Position numbers and translations under genes: made by a program
Source of the DNA: Streptomyces sp. NBC_01210
Lineage (GTDB): Bacteria > Actinomycetota > Actinomycetes > Streptomycetales > Streptomycetaceae
Length of the DNA stretch: 64,000 bases
Reading direction: 5' to 3'
NCBI RefSeq assembly: GCF_036010325.1
Contig: NZ_CP108549.1
Span: forward strand, 2,046,001 to 2,110,000
The notes under the pieces: model-generated
Told to the model about the DNA's origin: nothing
What the model saw: only the letters and a program-made list of their open reading frames with translations
Database searches by the model: none
Shown here: positions 34,194 to 44,048 of the stretch, piece by piece
How the letters are laid out: the number at the start of each line of letters is the position of its first letter
How positions within the stretch are numbered: position 1 is the first letter of the stretch

Positions 34194-35429
34194 TCAGCAG
34201 CCGTCGCAGGGGCAGCAGCAGTCGCAGCCGGAACAATCGCAGTTGGAACAGTCGCAGTCGCGGCAGCAGCCCTCGCGCTTCTTGCGGGACCAGGGGCCCT
34301 CGTACTCCTTGGCACAGCAGATCTGGCAGGTGCAGAACAGCCCGGTGAAGACCGCGCAGCCGGCCAGGAAGCCGCGCTTCTTGGGCTTCGGCGGTTCACC
34401 GCCGAACTGCGGAGGCAGCCCACCGGGGCCGCCGGGCCCGCCGGGCCCGCCGGGCACTCCCGGGTTGCCGCCGCCGTAGGGGTTGTTCGAGCCGTAAGGG
34501 CCGTAGCCGCCGCCCTGGTACGGATTTCCGTGCTGGGGCGGCTGTGGCGCGCCGTACCCCTGGTGCGAGCAGGTCGTCGTGCGGAACGCACGGTTCACCG
34601 AGGTACGCAGCTCGTGGGCGAGCAGCACATGCACCAGCCTGTCGTCGGCGAAGCGTGCGTCGCGCAGTGCGAGGCGCACTCCGTGCACCGCGTCGTCGGC
34701 GAGCCGGCGTGCCTCGGCCAGCGAGGTGCCGGTCGCGGTCAGCGGGTTCCAGGCACCCGACGCTGCGTCAGCTTCCCTGTCCTCCACGGCATCCAGCAGA
34801 TGTGCCAGCCGTCCGAAGAGCTTGCCGGCCTCGGCGAGCGGCGCCACGTTCTCCGGCCTTCCGGCAAGTACGGCGGTGTGTGCGAAGGCTGCCGCGGTCG
34901 CCGTCTCGGTCGGTTCGGTGACGGTCAGCAGCGGGGTGCCAGGACCGGCCAGGGACTCGATCCCGGTCTGCCGGTCGATGGCGTCGAGCAGCACCGCCGT
35001 GTCGAAGCCGAGCTCGGCGCCGGTGCGTGCCCCGGCCCGGTCCCAGCCCGCGGCGACCCGGCGCGCCGCGGCGGCCACCGGCTTGCGGGCCAACACCCCG
35101 TCCCGGTCGGCCACGTGGTCCCGTACCTTCGCCGACGCCAGCACCAGCGACACGGCCGCCGCCAGGCGCGCGCCCTCGCCCCGGGCGACGGGCGCGGTAC
35201 GCATGGCGCGCAGCGGGCAGGGGCCCGCGATGCGCCGTTCGGCGGGGGTGCGTTCGGCCTGAGCCTCCGTCAGAACCGAGACGATCAGGCCGTCGTAGTT
35301 GGTGACGACCCTGGCGAACTGGCCGTGGTCGGAGCGAAGTGCCAGGCAGAGCCCGCAGAGATGGGCCATCCACTCGGCCTTGAGGCCGTCCGTGAGCCGG
35401 TGAGTGCATGGTCTGACGATTCCGAACAC
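34194..35429 (-). CDS. DUF5685 family protein with Gly/Pro linker and Cys-rich tail
   Basis: 411 residues from GTG 35429, placed by GGGGGA upstream (the frame extends to 35489). The N-terminal part, MFGIVRPCTHRLTDGLKAEW then HLCGLCLALRSDHGQ, carries early Cys pairs typical of DUF5685. The body is helical, Ala-rich and about 280 residues long. A Gly/Pro/Tyr/Asn linker with triple GPGGPG repeats follows. The last 60 residues contain about 20 Cys in GCCRDCDCSNCDCSGC-like doublets. The function is not known. The tail could hold metal clusters or be heavily disulfide-bonded. Confidence 0.85.
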   Translation of the reverse strand: MFGIVRPCTHRLTDGLKAEWMAHLCGLCLALRSDHGQFARVVTNYDGLIVSVLTEAQAERTPAERRIAGPCPLRAMRTAPVARGEGARLAAAVSLVLASAKVRDHVADRDGVLARKPVAAAARRVAAGWDRAGARTGAELGFDTAVLLDAIDRQTGIESLAGPGTPLLTVTEPTETATAAAFAHTAVLAGRPENVAPLAEAGKLFGRLAHLLDAVEDREADAASGAWNPLTATGTSLAEARRLADDAVHGVRLALRDARFADDRLVHVLLAHELRTSVNRAFRTTTCSHQGYGAPQPPQHGNPYQGGGYGPYGSNNPYGGGNPGVPGGPGGPGGPGGLPPQFGGEPPKPKKRGFLAGCAVFTGLFCTCQICCAKEYEGPWSRKKREGCCRDCDCSNCDCSGCDCCCPCDGC

Positions 35430-35716
35430 GACGGTCCCCCGAGAGTCGTTCAACAGTGCGGGAGGCATCGTATCGAGCCACCCGTTCACCCGTACGCTCC
35501 ACCATCACCCATCCGGCCCGACTTTCATATTTTGAGTCCGCCACGGCCCGTACGCACGACGAATCTTGACGAATCGCCATATCTTCTGCACCAGTACCGT
35601 CACGAATCACCTGCGCGGCGACTATCTACTTGGCGCGCGATCCGCACTATGGACGACCATAGGGATGCGGAACGATACAAGACCGCAGTGAGCGGACTGG
35701 AGCGGAAGGAGGCGTC

Positions 35717-36154
35717 ATGGGTTCGGTGCGCAAGGCGAGCGCCTGGCTGGGACTCGTCGAGGACAGTGACGAGCGTTACTACGACGACGAGTACGCCGAG
35801 GGCGCGGAGACGGGCGAAGCGTGGGTCACCGACCCCCGGGTGCGCGTGGCTTCCGAGTCCGCCCAGGAGCAGGGCCGCCGGATCGCGACGGTCTCCCCGG
35901 ACAGCTTCCGGGACGCCCGTGCCATCGGCGAGCTGTTCCGGGACGGCGTCCCGGTCATCGTGAACCTGACGTCCATGGAGCCCAGCGACGCAAAGCGGGT
36001 GGTGGACTTCGCCGCGGGACTGACCTTCGGCCTGCGCGGCTCGATCGAGCGCGTCGCCACCCGGGTCTTCCTGCTGAGCCCCGCCGACACCCAGGTGGTC
36101 AGCGGGGAGGCCGCAGGCCGTTCCACTCAGGACGGTTTCTTCAACCAGAGCTGA
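35717..36154 (+). CDS. SepF-family cell division protein (paralogue)
   Basis: 145 residues with a very good AAGGAGG site. The N-terminus [20 protein letters not shown] resembles the amphipathic membrane-targeting helix of SepF. An acidic linker and the SepF core follow: [60 protein letters not shown]. SepF ties FtsZ filaments to the membrane. Streptomyces have one SepF in the dcw cluster and additional SepF-like proteins; this one is outside that cluster and is shorter in the linker, so it is probably one of the SepF-like paralogues. Confidence 0.88.
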   Translation: MGSVRKASAWLGLVEDSDERYYDDEYAEGAETGEAWVTDPRVRVASESAQEQGRRIATVSPDSFRDARAIGELFRDGVPVIVNLTSMEPSDAKRVVDFAAGLTFGLRGSIERVATRVFLLSPADTQVVSGEAAGRSTQDGFFNQS

Positions 36155-36212
36155 GCAAGGTGCTCGCCGGCTCGCGAGCCTGTCCGGCGTTCGAGGACGA
36201 CAGTCCGCCGGC

Positions 36213-37403
36213 CTACCGGAAGGCGTCCAGGCCGGTGAGTGCCTTGCCCAGCACCAGCTGGTGCATCTCGACGGTGCCCTCGTAGGTGAGCACCGACTCG
36301 AGGTTTGTCGCATGACGCATCACGGGGTACTCCAGCGAAATCCCGTTCGCACCGAGGATGGTGCGCGAGGTGCGGCAGATCTCGATCGCCTCCCGCACAT
36401 TGTTGAGCTTCCCGAAGCTGACCTGTTCGGGGCGGAGCTTCCCGGCGTCCATGCGGCGGCCCAGATGGTGCGCGAGCAGGATCCCCTTGTGCAGTTCGAC
36501 GGCCATGTCGGCGAGCTTGGCCTGGGTGAGCTGGAAGCCGCCGATCGGCCTGCCGAACTGCTCGCGAGTCTTCGCGTACTCAACAGCCGCCTCGAAGCTG
36601 GACCGCGCGGCGCCCATCGAGCCCCAGACGATGCCGTAGCGCGCGTGCGACAGACAGCTCAGCGGACCCTTCAGACCGGTGACTTCCGGCAGTACGGCGT
36701 CGGCCGGCAACCGCACCTCGTCGAGGACGAGTTCGCTGGTGACGCTCGCGCGCAGGGACCACTTGTGCTTGATCTCGGGCGCGGAGAAGCCTGCGGCGTC
36801 GGTCGGTACGACGAACCCGCGAATGCCTTCGTCGGTCTGCGCCCACACCACAGCGACGCCGGCCACCGAGCCATTGGTGATCCACATCTTGCGGCCGGTG
36901 AGCACCCAGTCGCCGCCGTCGCGCTTGGCGAAGGTGCGCATACCGGCCGGGTCGGAGCCGTGGTCGGGCTCGGTCAGGCCGAAGCAGCCGATGATCTCGC
37001 CGGCTGCCATGCCGGGCAGCCACCGCTGCTTCTGCTCCTCGGAGCCGAAGCGGTGGATCGCGTACATGGCGAGCGAGCCCTGTACGGAGACGAGGGAGCG
37101 GATGCCGGAGTCGGCGGCCTCGAGCTCCAGGCAGGCCAGTCCGTACTGGACGGCGGTGGCGCCCGCGCAGCCGTATCCCTTCAGCGACATGCCGAGCGCG
37201 CCGATCGAGCCGAGCTCGCGGGCCAGTTCGCGGACGGCGGGGAGCTCTCCGCTCTCGTACCAGTCGGCGATGTACGGCAGGACGCGGTCGGCGGCCCAGG
37301 CGCGGACCGTGTCGCGGATCGCCAGGTCCTCGGGGTCGAGCAGATCGTCGAGACCGAGGGGGTCGCCGGCGTCGAAGGGCGGCAGCTTCGAGGGTGCGGA
37401 CAT
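36213..37403 (-). CDS. Acyl-CoA dehydrogenase, glutaryl-CoA dehydrogenase-like
   Basis: 396 residues from ATG 37403 (GGAGG seven bases upstream). Acyl-CoA dehydrogenase motifs: CFGLTEPDHGSDPAGMRT (FAD loop), WVLTGRKMWITNGSVAGVAV, EYAKTREQFGRPIGGFQLTQ. The catalytic Glu lies in LTYEGTVEMHQLVLGKALTG, which follows the YEGT-x-x-x-H-x-L-x-L-G-x-x-x-T-G form of glutaryl-CoA dehydrogenases. Those enzymes oxidise and decarboxylate glutaryl-CoA in lysine and tryptophan breakdown. No other genes of that route are nearby, so assignment to glutaryl-CoA itself is tentative. Confidence 0.88.
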   Translation of the reverse strand: MSAPSKLPPFDAGDPLGLDDLLDPEDLAIRDTVRAWAADRVLPYIADWYESGELPAVRELARELGSIGALGMSLKGYGCAGATAVQYGLACLELEAADSGIRSLVSVQGSLAMYAIHRFGSEEQKQRWLPGMAAGEIIGCFGLTEPDHGSDPAGMRTFAKRDGGDWVLTGRKMWITNGSVAGVAVVWAQTDEGIRGFVVPTDAAGFSAPEIKHKWSLRASVTSELVLDEVRLPADAVLPEVTGLKGPLSCLSHARYGIVWGSMGAARSSFEAAVEYAKTREQFGRPIGGFQLTQAKLADMAVELHKGILLAHHLGRRMDAGKLRPEQVSFGKLNNVREAIEICRTSRTILGANGISLEYPVMRHATNLESVLTYEGTVEMHQLVLGKALTGLDAFR

Positions 37404-37535
37404 GACGTGGCCTCCGGTGGCGCTCACACAGCGGTTCACAGAAAAGTTCACGGAGAAACGGGGAAACGGAGAAGGTGACGGACAGGATCACCGAAAACTA
37501 GCAGTGTTAGTTACGGCACGGGCTGACGTTACGGC

Positions 37536-39170
37536 TCAGCGTGCCGTGCGTCCAGACCCGGTTGCCTCGGCGGGCCGGCGGCTTGCCGGCAGCGAGACTT
37601 CCGGGCGCCTGGGCTTCGGGCACTTCTCGACCGTCGCGCACTCCATCACCCGTGGCAGCCGCAGCGCGGCGAGCGCGCCGAGCATCAGCAGGCCCGCGCT
37701 GACCAGGAGCGTGACATGGAGGCCGTTGACGAAGGAGTGACGGGCGGTGGTGCGCAGCAACTCTCCGGAGGCACCTCCCAGCCGGTCCGCCACCTGGTAG
37801 GCCTCGCCCAGCGAGTGGGCCGCGGCGGAGCTCGCCGAGCCGGGGACGCCCGTGAGGTTGACGAGCGATGGCGCGTAGGCCGCGTTCATGACGCTGCCGA
37901 GCAGGGCTATCCCCATGCCCGCACCGAGTTGGTAGGAGGTCTCGCCGATCGCGGCCGCGCCGCCCGCCTGGTCCGGCGGAGCCTCGCTGAGCATCGACTC
38001 GTACGCGGCGAACAGCGTGGTCTGCAGCCCGAAGCCGAGGAATACGAAGCCCGTGGTGAGCAGCCACGGCCGGTCGTGCTGTCCCATCAGGGTCAGCAGC
38101 AGCACCGCGGCGGCGGTCAGGACGAAGCCCCAGCCGACCATCCGGCGCGGGCCGATCCGGTGCAGCGTGTGCGAGCCGGTGGCGCCGGCAGCCATCGCGG
38201 CGAAGGTCAGCGGCAGCAGCCGCAGACCGGTCTCCAGCGGGCTGAGCCCGAGGATCAGCTGCAGATACTGGACGGCGATCAGCTCCAGGCCGACCAGCGC
38301 CAGCATGGCGAGCACGATGCAGCCGACGGAGGTGGAGAAGGCGACCCTGGCGAACATCCGCATATCGATCAGCGGGTGCTCACGGCGCTTCTGCCGCCGT
38401 ACGAACAGGGCGAGCAGCACACCGCCGAGCAGCAGCGGGCCGACCGTTCTGACGTCGAGGACCGTATCGCCGGCGCCCAGCCGCTTCACGCCGAGGACCG
38501 CGCCGAGCACTCCGCCTGCCGCCATCAGCGCGCCGAGCACGTCCCAGGGTCCGTCGGCGCCGCCCCTGGACTCGGGGAGCAGCCAGCGGCCTATCGGCAG
38601 GATCAGTGCCATCAGCGGAATGTTGATCAGGAAGACCGAGCCCCACCAGAAGTGCTCGACGAGAAAGCCGCCGAGTACGGGTCCGGTGGCGGCGCCGACC
38701 GCGGCGACCGCGGTCCACATGCCGATCGCCATCGCCCGCTCCCGCCGGTCCGGGAAGACCGCGCGGAGGATCGAGAGCGTCGCGGGCATGATCATCGCGC
38801 CGCCGACGCCGAGCAGGGCGCGCGCCCCGATCAGCACCTCGGGGTTGGTGGCGAGGGCGGCGACCGCGGAGGCGGCGCCGAAGATTCCGTAGCCGATCAG
38901 CAGGACACGGCGGCAGCCGACCCGGTCACCGAGAGTGCCGAAGAGGATCAGCAGCGCGGCACAGATGAGGGGGTACGCGTCCACGATCCACAGCAGCTCG
39001 ACGCCGCTGGGGCGGAGGTCCTCGGTGACGGCGGGGACGGCGACATGCAGCACGGTCGCGTCGAGGGCGACCAGCAGAAGACTGATACAGAGGACGACAA
39101 GGACGACCCAGCGGTTGGCACCGCCGCCGACGGCACGCAGCCGTGCTCCGGCCGTGGTCGTCCCGGACAT
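37536..39170 (-). CDS. MFS transporter, DHA2 (EmrB/QacA-type, 14 helices)
   Basis: 544 residues from ATG 39170 (GGGAGG upstream; the long in-frame extension is non-coding). First helix VVLVVLCISLLLVALDATVL with the DHA2 motif Asp, then LLWIVDAYPLICAALLILFG, the MFS motif A GTLGDRVGCRRVLL, and antiporter motif C AVAAVGAATGPVLGGFL. Hydropathy suggests 14 helices with a central cytoplasmic loop around residue 200. Such pumps expel drugs, dyes or self-made antibiotics using the proton gradient. No TetR-type regulator is adjacent, and the substrate is unknown. Confidence 0.93.
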   Translation of the reverse strand: MSGTTTAGARLRAVGGGANRWVVLVVLCISLLLVALDATVLHVAVPAVTEDLRPSGVELLWIVDAYPLICAALLILFGTLGDRVGCRRVLLIGYGIFGAASAVAALATNPEVLIGARALLGVGGAMIMPATLSILRAVFPDRRERAMAIGMWTAVAAVGAATGPVLGGFLVEHFWWGSVFLINIPLMALILPIGRWLLPESRGGADGPWDVLGALMAAGGVLGAVLGVKRLGAGDTVLDVRTVGPLLLGGVLLALFVRRQKRREHPLIDMRMFARVAFSTSVGCIVLAMLALVGLELIAVQYLQLILGLSPLETGLRLLPLTFAAMAAGATGSHTLHRIGPRRMVGWGFVLTAAAVLLLTLMGQHDRPWLLTTGFVFLGFGLQTTLFAAYESMLSEAPPDQAGGAAAIGETSYQLGAGMGIALLGSVMNAAYAPSLVNLTGVPGSASSAAAHSLGEAYQVADRLGGASGELLRTTARHSFVNGLHVTLLVSAGLLMLGALAALRLPRVMECATVEKCPKPRRPEVSLPASRRPAEATGSGRTAR

Positions 39171-39652
39171 GTACACGTACCTCCCATGAGTCCCTCGCGC
39201 TCGGTGGGCCAGCCGGGGACGGTATTGAGTGGTGTCCCACAGGGCGGCCCGGCATCGACGGGCGAGTGAGCCGTCAGCGTACGCGAGTTCAGTCGTGTGG
39301 CGCGTGGTCCATCTCTCACCCCGAAGCCCACTCGCGTGTGGCGTACGCCACTCCGCAACCCTCTGGACGCCGCGCGGACGCCCTGTCGACGCCCTGACCA
39401 GGGCCTCACCGGACCCGATCCTGTGCGGCTCCGAATGGGGGGAAAATTCCGTACGGGCAAGCGGTGAACTATTTCTGATGCACAGAAAGAGCACTCCCGA
39501 GAGGGCCGCCGAGGAAATGGGACGTGAGGTCACCGGGATTTCCGTATTGGCCCGGAATAAAGCCGGAGCTGAGACATACTCCACATCACATCGTCATCAC
39601 AAACACGCCGGATCGACCTAGGCCGACACTCACTCGCTGTAACGTCGATTGG
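39171..39652. other. 482-base intergenic region between divergent MFS and PAP2 genes
   Basis: It contains both promoters. The right half (from about 39430) drops in GC, with TTCCGT and AATAAAG runs, as in promoter regions. A short frame from ATG 39478 (MHRKSTPERAAEEMGREVTG, ends 39621) has no ribosome-binding site and average codon use, so I do not call it a gene. TAACGT about ten bases before the PAP2 start could be a -10 element for a leaderless transcript. Confidence 0.45.
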
Positions 39653-40639
39653 GTGCGTACCGACATCTTTGCCCGGCTGGACCGGGAGCCGGAACCGCCG
39701 AAGATAGAGATCCCGCGGATGAGCCGCACCCGTCTCGCCCTCTTCGGCGGGACGTTGGTGTTCTATCTCGCCATCGTCGTGGCCGTGCTTGCCCCGACCT
39801 GGCTGGTGATCATCGACTGGAAGGTCATGCTCTTCCGGCCCTATCAGCAGTGGCCGGAGCTGCACGCCTTTCTCGACTACTTCGTGGTGCTCGGCCAGCG
39901 CGGGCCTACGGCCGTGATGGTGGCGGCCTGGCTGGGCTGGCGCTCCTGGCGCCAGCACACCCTGCGCCCCCTGCTCGCGCTCGGCGCCTCGCTGCTGCTG
40001 CTCAACGCGACGGTTGGCGCCGTCAAGATCGGTCTCGGCCGCCTCGGCCCCCACTACGCGACGCAGATCGGTTCCGCCGAACTCTTCGCCGGCGGCGATA
40101 TATTTCCCTCCGGGCATACCGCGAACGCGGTCGTGACCTGGGGAATCCTGGCGTATCTGGCCACCACTCCGCGAGCCAGACGCTATCTGTCGGCGGTCTC
40201 GGCGGTGGTCTCCCTCGGTGTCGGCCTCACGACCGTCTATCTCGGTACGCACTGGCTGAGCGATGTGCTGCTCGGCTGGGCAGCCGGACTGCTGATTCTG
40301 CTCGCCCTGCCCTGGTGCGAGCCGCTGATCGGCCGTGCGGAGGCCTGGATCCTCTCGCTGCGCGAGCAGTGGCGTGCGCGCCGTCGGCTCGCTCCTTCGC
40401 TGCCGGTCGCGGCCGGTGGTCCGAGGCCCTCGATGTTCCCGCAGCGCGGGGCCGGGCAGGACGAGGGTCAGAGCCGCGAGCCGGTGGCCGCAGGCGGCGG
40501 CACCCGGCCGCCGTCCAGCTCGAGGACGACGACGCAGCTCACGCAGCCGCGGTCGCACGCGGTGCGCTCCGAGCGGATGCCGATCACTCCGTCCGGCAGC
40601 CGCCGTCCGCCGACCTCACGGCCGGCCACGGGCGGCTGA
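39653..40639 (+). CDS. PAP2-family membrane phosphatase
   Basis: 328 residues from GTG 39653. Six membrane helices include RLALFGGTLVFYLAIVVAVL and VTWGILAYLATTP. The three phosphatase motifs are KIGLGRLGP, FPSGHTANAV and VYLGTHWLSDVLLGW, the last with the catalytic His. PAP2 membrane enzymes dephosphorylate lipid phosphates such as phosphatidate or undecaprenyl pyrophosphate. The last 90 residues are polar, Pro/Ser/Arg-rich and probably disordered in the cytoplasm, an extension not needed for catalysis. There is no clear ribosome-binding site, so translation may be leaderless. Confidence 0.9.
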   Translation: MRTDIFARLDREPEPPKIEIPRMSRTRLALFGGTLVFYLAIVVAVLAPTWLVIIDWKVMLFRPYQQWPELHAFLDYFVVLGQRGPTAVMVAAWLGWRSWRQHTLRPLLALGASLLLLNATVGAVKIGLGRLGPHYATQIGSAELFAGGDIFPSGHTANAVVTWGILAYLATTPRARRYLSAVSAVVSLGVGLTTVYLGTHWLSDVLLGWAAGLLILLALPWCEPLIGRAEAWILSLREQWRARRRLAPSLPVAAGGPRPSMFPQRGAGQDEGQSREPVAAGGGTRPPSSSRTTTQLTQPRSHAVRSERMPITPSGSRRPPTSRPATGG

Positions 40640-40640
40640 C

Positions 40641-40666
40641 GGGCAACGGAGCACGCTCCGTTGCCC
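40641..40666. terminator. Hairpin after the PAP2 gene
   Basis: GGGCAACGGAGC and GCTCCGTTGCCC form a near-perfect stem immediately after the stop. Confidence 0.75.
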
Positions 40667-40668
40667 GT

Positions 40669-40709
40669 ACGACGAAGGCCCCGACCGTCCTGGTCGGGGC
40701 CTTCGTCGT
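40669..40709. terminator. Long hairpin between convergent PAP2 and I78 genes
   Basis: ACGACGAAGGCCCCGACC pairs perfectly with its complement across a five-base loop, only two bases after the preceding hairpin. The double structure likely stops transcription from both sides. Confidence 0.85.
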
Positions 40710-40727
40710 ACCCGGATGTCAGCTGGG

Positions 40728-40943
40728 TCAGCCTGGCCAGCAGCGGATGACGGTGCCGCCCTCCACCTCGAAGTTGAGCCGGCCCATCAGGTACTCCATG
40801 GTGATGATCGCGCCCGGCGGCAGCGCTCTGACGGTGGTCCAGCCGCGCTCGCGGGCCAGTTGCTCGGCGTCCTCGGCGGCGAGTCCGACATACGCCTCGG
40901 CGGCATCGTCGGGCTGTGCGGGAGGAGTCGGTGTGGGAACCAT
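40728..40943 (-). CDS. Proteinase inhibitor I78 family protein
   Basis: 71 residues starting MVPTPTPPAQPDDAAEAYVG. The I78 pattern is visible: GLAAEDAEQLARERGWTTVR, LPPGAIITMEYLMGRLNFEV and a terminal GGTVIRCWPG. The final strand normally carries the reactive loop of these small subtilisin-type protease inhibitors. There is no signal peptide, so it would act in the cytoplasm. It stands alone between a double hairpin and the cytochrome oxidase gene. Confidence 0.82.
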   Translation of the reverse strand: MVPTPTPPAQPDDAAEAYVGLAAEDAEQLARERGWTTVRALPPGAIITMEYLMGRLNFEVEGGTVIRCWPG

Positions 40944-41359
40944 GCCACCCACCGTAGGCGGCGGCGGACGGTGACGGAAGCCGGGCCGCTTACGCATCAG
41001 CAGTCCCACGTACCTCACCGGTCACGCTTCTGTCACAGGATCACGACACGCGTTTAACTCGAACGCCATCACTCGAACGAGCAGTTCAGAGCGGCTTGCA
41101 CGGTAATTCAGGAGCCCTTGGCTACCATGCTCAATTCCCGGCAGAAATACCCTCGGGCAAGTGACAGAGGGCGAATTGACGGGGCGTAGAGAATTCACCG
41201 GTTCCTTACGGAATCCACCGACACCTTCGTACCATCTCTCGGCCGAACGTCCACTCCCCCGCGTACGCACCCTGTTGGAGACGACCGACGGCGAGCATCA
41301 TGTCTGGAGCCCGATACCGAATGACCGAAGCCCGAGCCGCGGACAGCCTGGGGGCAGCG
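40944..41359. other. 416-base region upstream of ctaD
   Basis: No gene on either strand. The part from 41030 to 41220 is lower in GC and should contain the ctaD promoter. I could not single out convincing -35/-10 elements. Confidence 0.4.
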
Positions 41360-43069
41360 ATGGGTACGGAGACCGCCGAGGCCACAGCGGGGCCGGCCCG
41401 GGTACGGCGGCCGGGCACGGTGCTCGTGGACTGGTTGACCACCACCGACCACAAGAAGATCGGGCATCTCTACCTGATCACGTCGTTCCTCTTCTTCCTG
41501 ATCGCCGGACTGATGGCCCTGATGATGCGGGCCGAGCTGGCCCGCCCGGGGCTGCAGCTGATGAGCAACAACCAGTTCAACCAGCTGTTCACGATGCACG
41601 GCACGATCATGCTGCTGCTCTTCGCCACTCCGGCCTTCGCCGGCTTCGCCAACGAGATCATGCCGCTGCAGATCGGCTCGCCCGACGTGGCCTTCCCCCG
41701 GCTGAACATGCTCTCGTACTGGCTGTATCTCTTCGGCGCGCTGATCGTGCTCGGCTCCCTGCTGAGCCCGAGCGGCCCGGCGAACTTCGGCTGGTTCGCC
41801 TACGCTCCGCTCAACTCCCTGGAGCGCTCGCCGGGCATCGGCGCCGACATGTGGATCATGGGTCTCGCGCTCGCGGGCTTCGGCACGATCCTCGGCGCGG
41901 TCAACTTCATCACCACCATCGTCGGGATGCGCGCGCCCGGCCTGACGATGTTCCGGCTGCCGATCTTCACCTGGAACGTACTCTTCACATCGATCCTGGT
42001 GCTGTTCGCCTTCCCCGTGCTCGCGGCGGCGCTGCTGGTGCTCGAGTCGGACCGGCGGCTCGGATCGATGGTGTTCCAGCCGCAGTTCGGCGGGGCGCTG
42101 CTGTGGCAGCACCTGTTCTGGTTCTTCGGCCATCCCGAGGTCTACATCATCGCGCTGCCCTTCTTCGGCATCGTCACCGAGATCATCCCGGTCTTCTCCC
42201 GGAAGCCGATCTTCGGTTACCTCACGCTCGTCGCCGCGACCATGGCCATCACCGGACTCTCGGTCGTGGTGTGGGCGCACCATATGTTCGCCACCGGAGC
42301 GGTGCTGCTGCCCTTCTTCTCGTTCATGTCCTTCCTGATCGCGATCCCGACCGGGGTGAAGTTCTTCAACTGGACGGGGACGATGCTCAGGGGCTCACTG
42401 TCGTTCGAGACACCGATGCTGTGGGCCATCGGTTTCCTGGTCTCGTTCCTCTTCGGCGGACTGACCGGCGTCATCCTGGCCTCGCCCCCGATGGACTTCC
42501 ATGTCACCGACTCGTACTTCGTGGTGGCGCACTTCCACTACGTCGTCTTCGGCACCGTCGTCTTCGCGACCTTCGGCGGCTTCTTCTTCTGGTGGCCCAA
42601 ATTCACCGGAAAGATGCTCGACGAACGGCTCGGCAAGATCCAGTTCTGGACGCTGTTCATCGGCTTCCACACCACCTTCCTGGTCCAGCACTGGCTGGGC
42701 GCGGAGGGCATGCCGCGGCGGTACGCGGACTATCTTGCGGCCGACGGCTTCACGGTCCTCAACACCGTCTCGACCATCGGCTCGTTCCTGCTCGGCATCT
42801 CGACGCTGCCGTTCCTCTACAACGTCTGGAAGACGGCCAAGTACGGGAAGAAGGTCGAGGTGGACGACCCATGGGGATTCGGGCGTTCGCTGGAGTGGGC
42901 GACCTCGTGCCCACCGCCGCGCCACAACTTCGTGACCATCCCGCGCATCCGCTCCGAGTCGCCCGCCTTCGATCTGCACCATCCCGAGTTCGCGGCACTG
43001 GAGCAGCTGGTGGAAGAGCAGGAGGCCATCAACCGAGGGCCCGGGACAGCCGGTCCCGCACCGTCCTGA
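41360..43069 (+). CDS. ctaD: Cytochrome c oxidase subunit I (aa3-type), solitary copy
   Basis: 569 residues from ATG 41360, which has GGGGG five bases upstream; ATG 41300 and 41321 are in-frame alternatives. It is a full-length heme-copper oxidase subunit [39 protein letters not shown] (heme ligand His), [17 protein letters not shown] with the Cu-B His and crosslinked Tyr, [10 protein letters not shown] with the His pair, and [15 protein letters not shown] with the heme a/a3 ligands. All metal ligands appear present. Subunits II, III and the bc1 genes are not nearby, unlike the main actinomycete qcr-cta cluster, so this is probably a second, isolated copy. Confidence 0.93.
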   Translation: MGTETAEATAGPARVRRPGTVLVDWLTTTDHKKIGHLYLITSFLFFLIAGLMALMMRAELARPGLQLMSNNQFNQLFTMHGTIMLLLFATPAFAGFANEIMPLQIGSPDVAFPRLNMLSYWLYLFGALIVLGSLLSPSGPANFGWFAYAPLNSLERSPGIGADMWIMGLALAGFGTILGAVNFITTIVGMRAPGLTMFRLPIFTWNVLFTSILVLFAFPVLAAALLVLESDRRLGSMVFQPQFGGALLWQHLFWFFGHPEVYIIALPFFGIVTEIIPVFSRKPIFGYLTLVAATMAITGLSVVVWAHHMFATGAVLLPFFSFMSFLIAIPTGVKFFNWTGTMLRGSLSFETPMLWAIGFLVSFLFGGLTGVILASPPMDFHVTDSYFVVAHFHYVVFGTVVFATFGGFFFWWPKFTGKMLDERLGKIQFWTLFIGFHTTFLVQHWLGAEGMPRRYADYLAADGFTVLNTVSTIGSFLLGISTLPFLYNVWKTAKYGKKVEVDDPWGFGRSLEWATSCPPPRHNFVTIPRIRSESPAFDLHHPEFAALEQLVEEQEAINRGPGTAGPAPS

Positions 43070-43988
43070 TGTGCTCGGTCAGCTCCTGCGGCTCGATCAC
43101 CTCGAAGTCCACGCCCATCAGCATCACATGGATGACCAGCACATCCAGGCTCGCGGCTCCGGTGCGCAGCAGACAGCTGCTGTCGTCGACCGCCTCGAGC
43201 ACCCCGTCGGACGGGCCGATGGTCCGGGCGGCCAGCTCGGCGGACGTATGGAGCCGGATGACCGCCTGTGCCGCGTAGGCGCGGGTGGAGACGCCACGGG
43301 AGACATACGCGGCGAGATCCTCGGCCGGCGGAGTACGAGGGGCGAAGCGCGGGCCGTGCGGCGGCTTCGGCGTGATGCGGTCGGCCCGGAACGTACGCCA
43401 GTCGGCGCGCTCCAGGTCCCAGGCGACGAGATACCAGCGCCGCTCGGTGCAGACGAGGCGGTGCGGTTCGACGCTGCGGCGAGTGGCGGAGCCGCTGTGG
43501 TCGAGGTAGTCGAAACGCAGTCGCTCGCTGTCCCGGCAGGCGTTGGCCAGCTCGGTCAGCACACTCGCGTCGACGGTGGAGCCGTGCGGGCTGCGCAGCA
43601 TCGGCACGGTAAAGGCGTTGAGCGCGCCGACCCGGCGGCGCAGCCGGGTGGGCAGCACCTGCTCCAGCTTGGCCAGGGCGCGTACGGACGTTTCGCCGAT
43701 GCCCTCGATGCCGTTTCCGGCGGCGGTACGCAGACCGACCGCGACGGCCACCGCCTCCTCGTCGTCGAGCAGCAGCGGCGGCAGCTCGGCCCCCGCGCCG
43801 AGCTGATAGCCGCCGCCCGTGCCGGGGCTGGCGTTGACCGGGTAGCCGAGCTCGCGCAGCCGGTCGACATCGCGCCGTACGGTGCGCGGCGTGACACCGA
43901 GCCGGTCGGCCAGATCGGAGCCGGACCATTCGCGGTGGGCCTGCAGCAATGAGAGCAGGCGCAGCAGTCTTGCCGAGGTCTCCAACAT
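43029..43988 (-). CDS. WYL-domain transcriptional regulator (YafY type)
   Basis: 319 residues from [20 protein letters not shown], with the frame open slightly further upstream. N-terminal winged helix: [40 protein letters not shown]. The WYL domain follows about residue 150: [43 protein letters not shown] domains sense nucleic acids or nucleotide ligands. Its 3' end overlaps the end of ctaD by 41 bases in the opposite direction. It probably regulates the divergent or neighbouring genes, but the target is not evident. Confidence 0.92.
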   Translation of the reverse strand: MLETSARLLRLLSLLQAHREWSGSDLADRLGVTPRTVRRDVDRLRELGYPVNASPGTGGGYQLGAGAELPPLLLDDEEAVAVAVGLRTAAGNGIEGIGETSVRALAKLEQVLPTRLRRRVGALNAFTVPMLRSPHGSTVDASVLTELANACRDSERLRFDYLDHSGSATRRSVEPHRLVCTERRWYLVAWDLERADWRTFRADRITPKPPHGPRFAPRTPPAEDLAAYVSRGVSTRAYAAQAVIRLHTSAELAARTIGPSDGVLEAVDDSSCLLRTGAASLDVLVIHVMLMGVDFEVIEPQELTEHIRTVRDRLSRALG

Positions 43989-44048
43989 GGCTGCGAGTCT
44001 GCCAGCCCTTGAGGACAGCAACTGTCCTCAAAGATGCGCAGGGCGACT

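Noticed and set aside
39478..39621. 47-codon frame in the MFS/PAP2 intergenic region
   Set aside because: No ribosome-binding site, mediocre codon usage, and it lies in the AT-richer promoter region.
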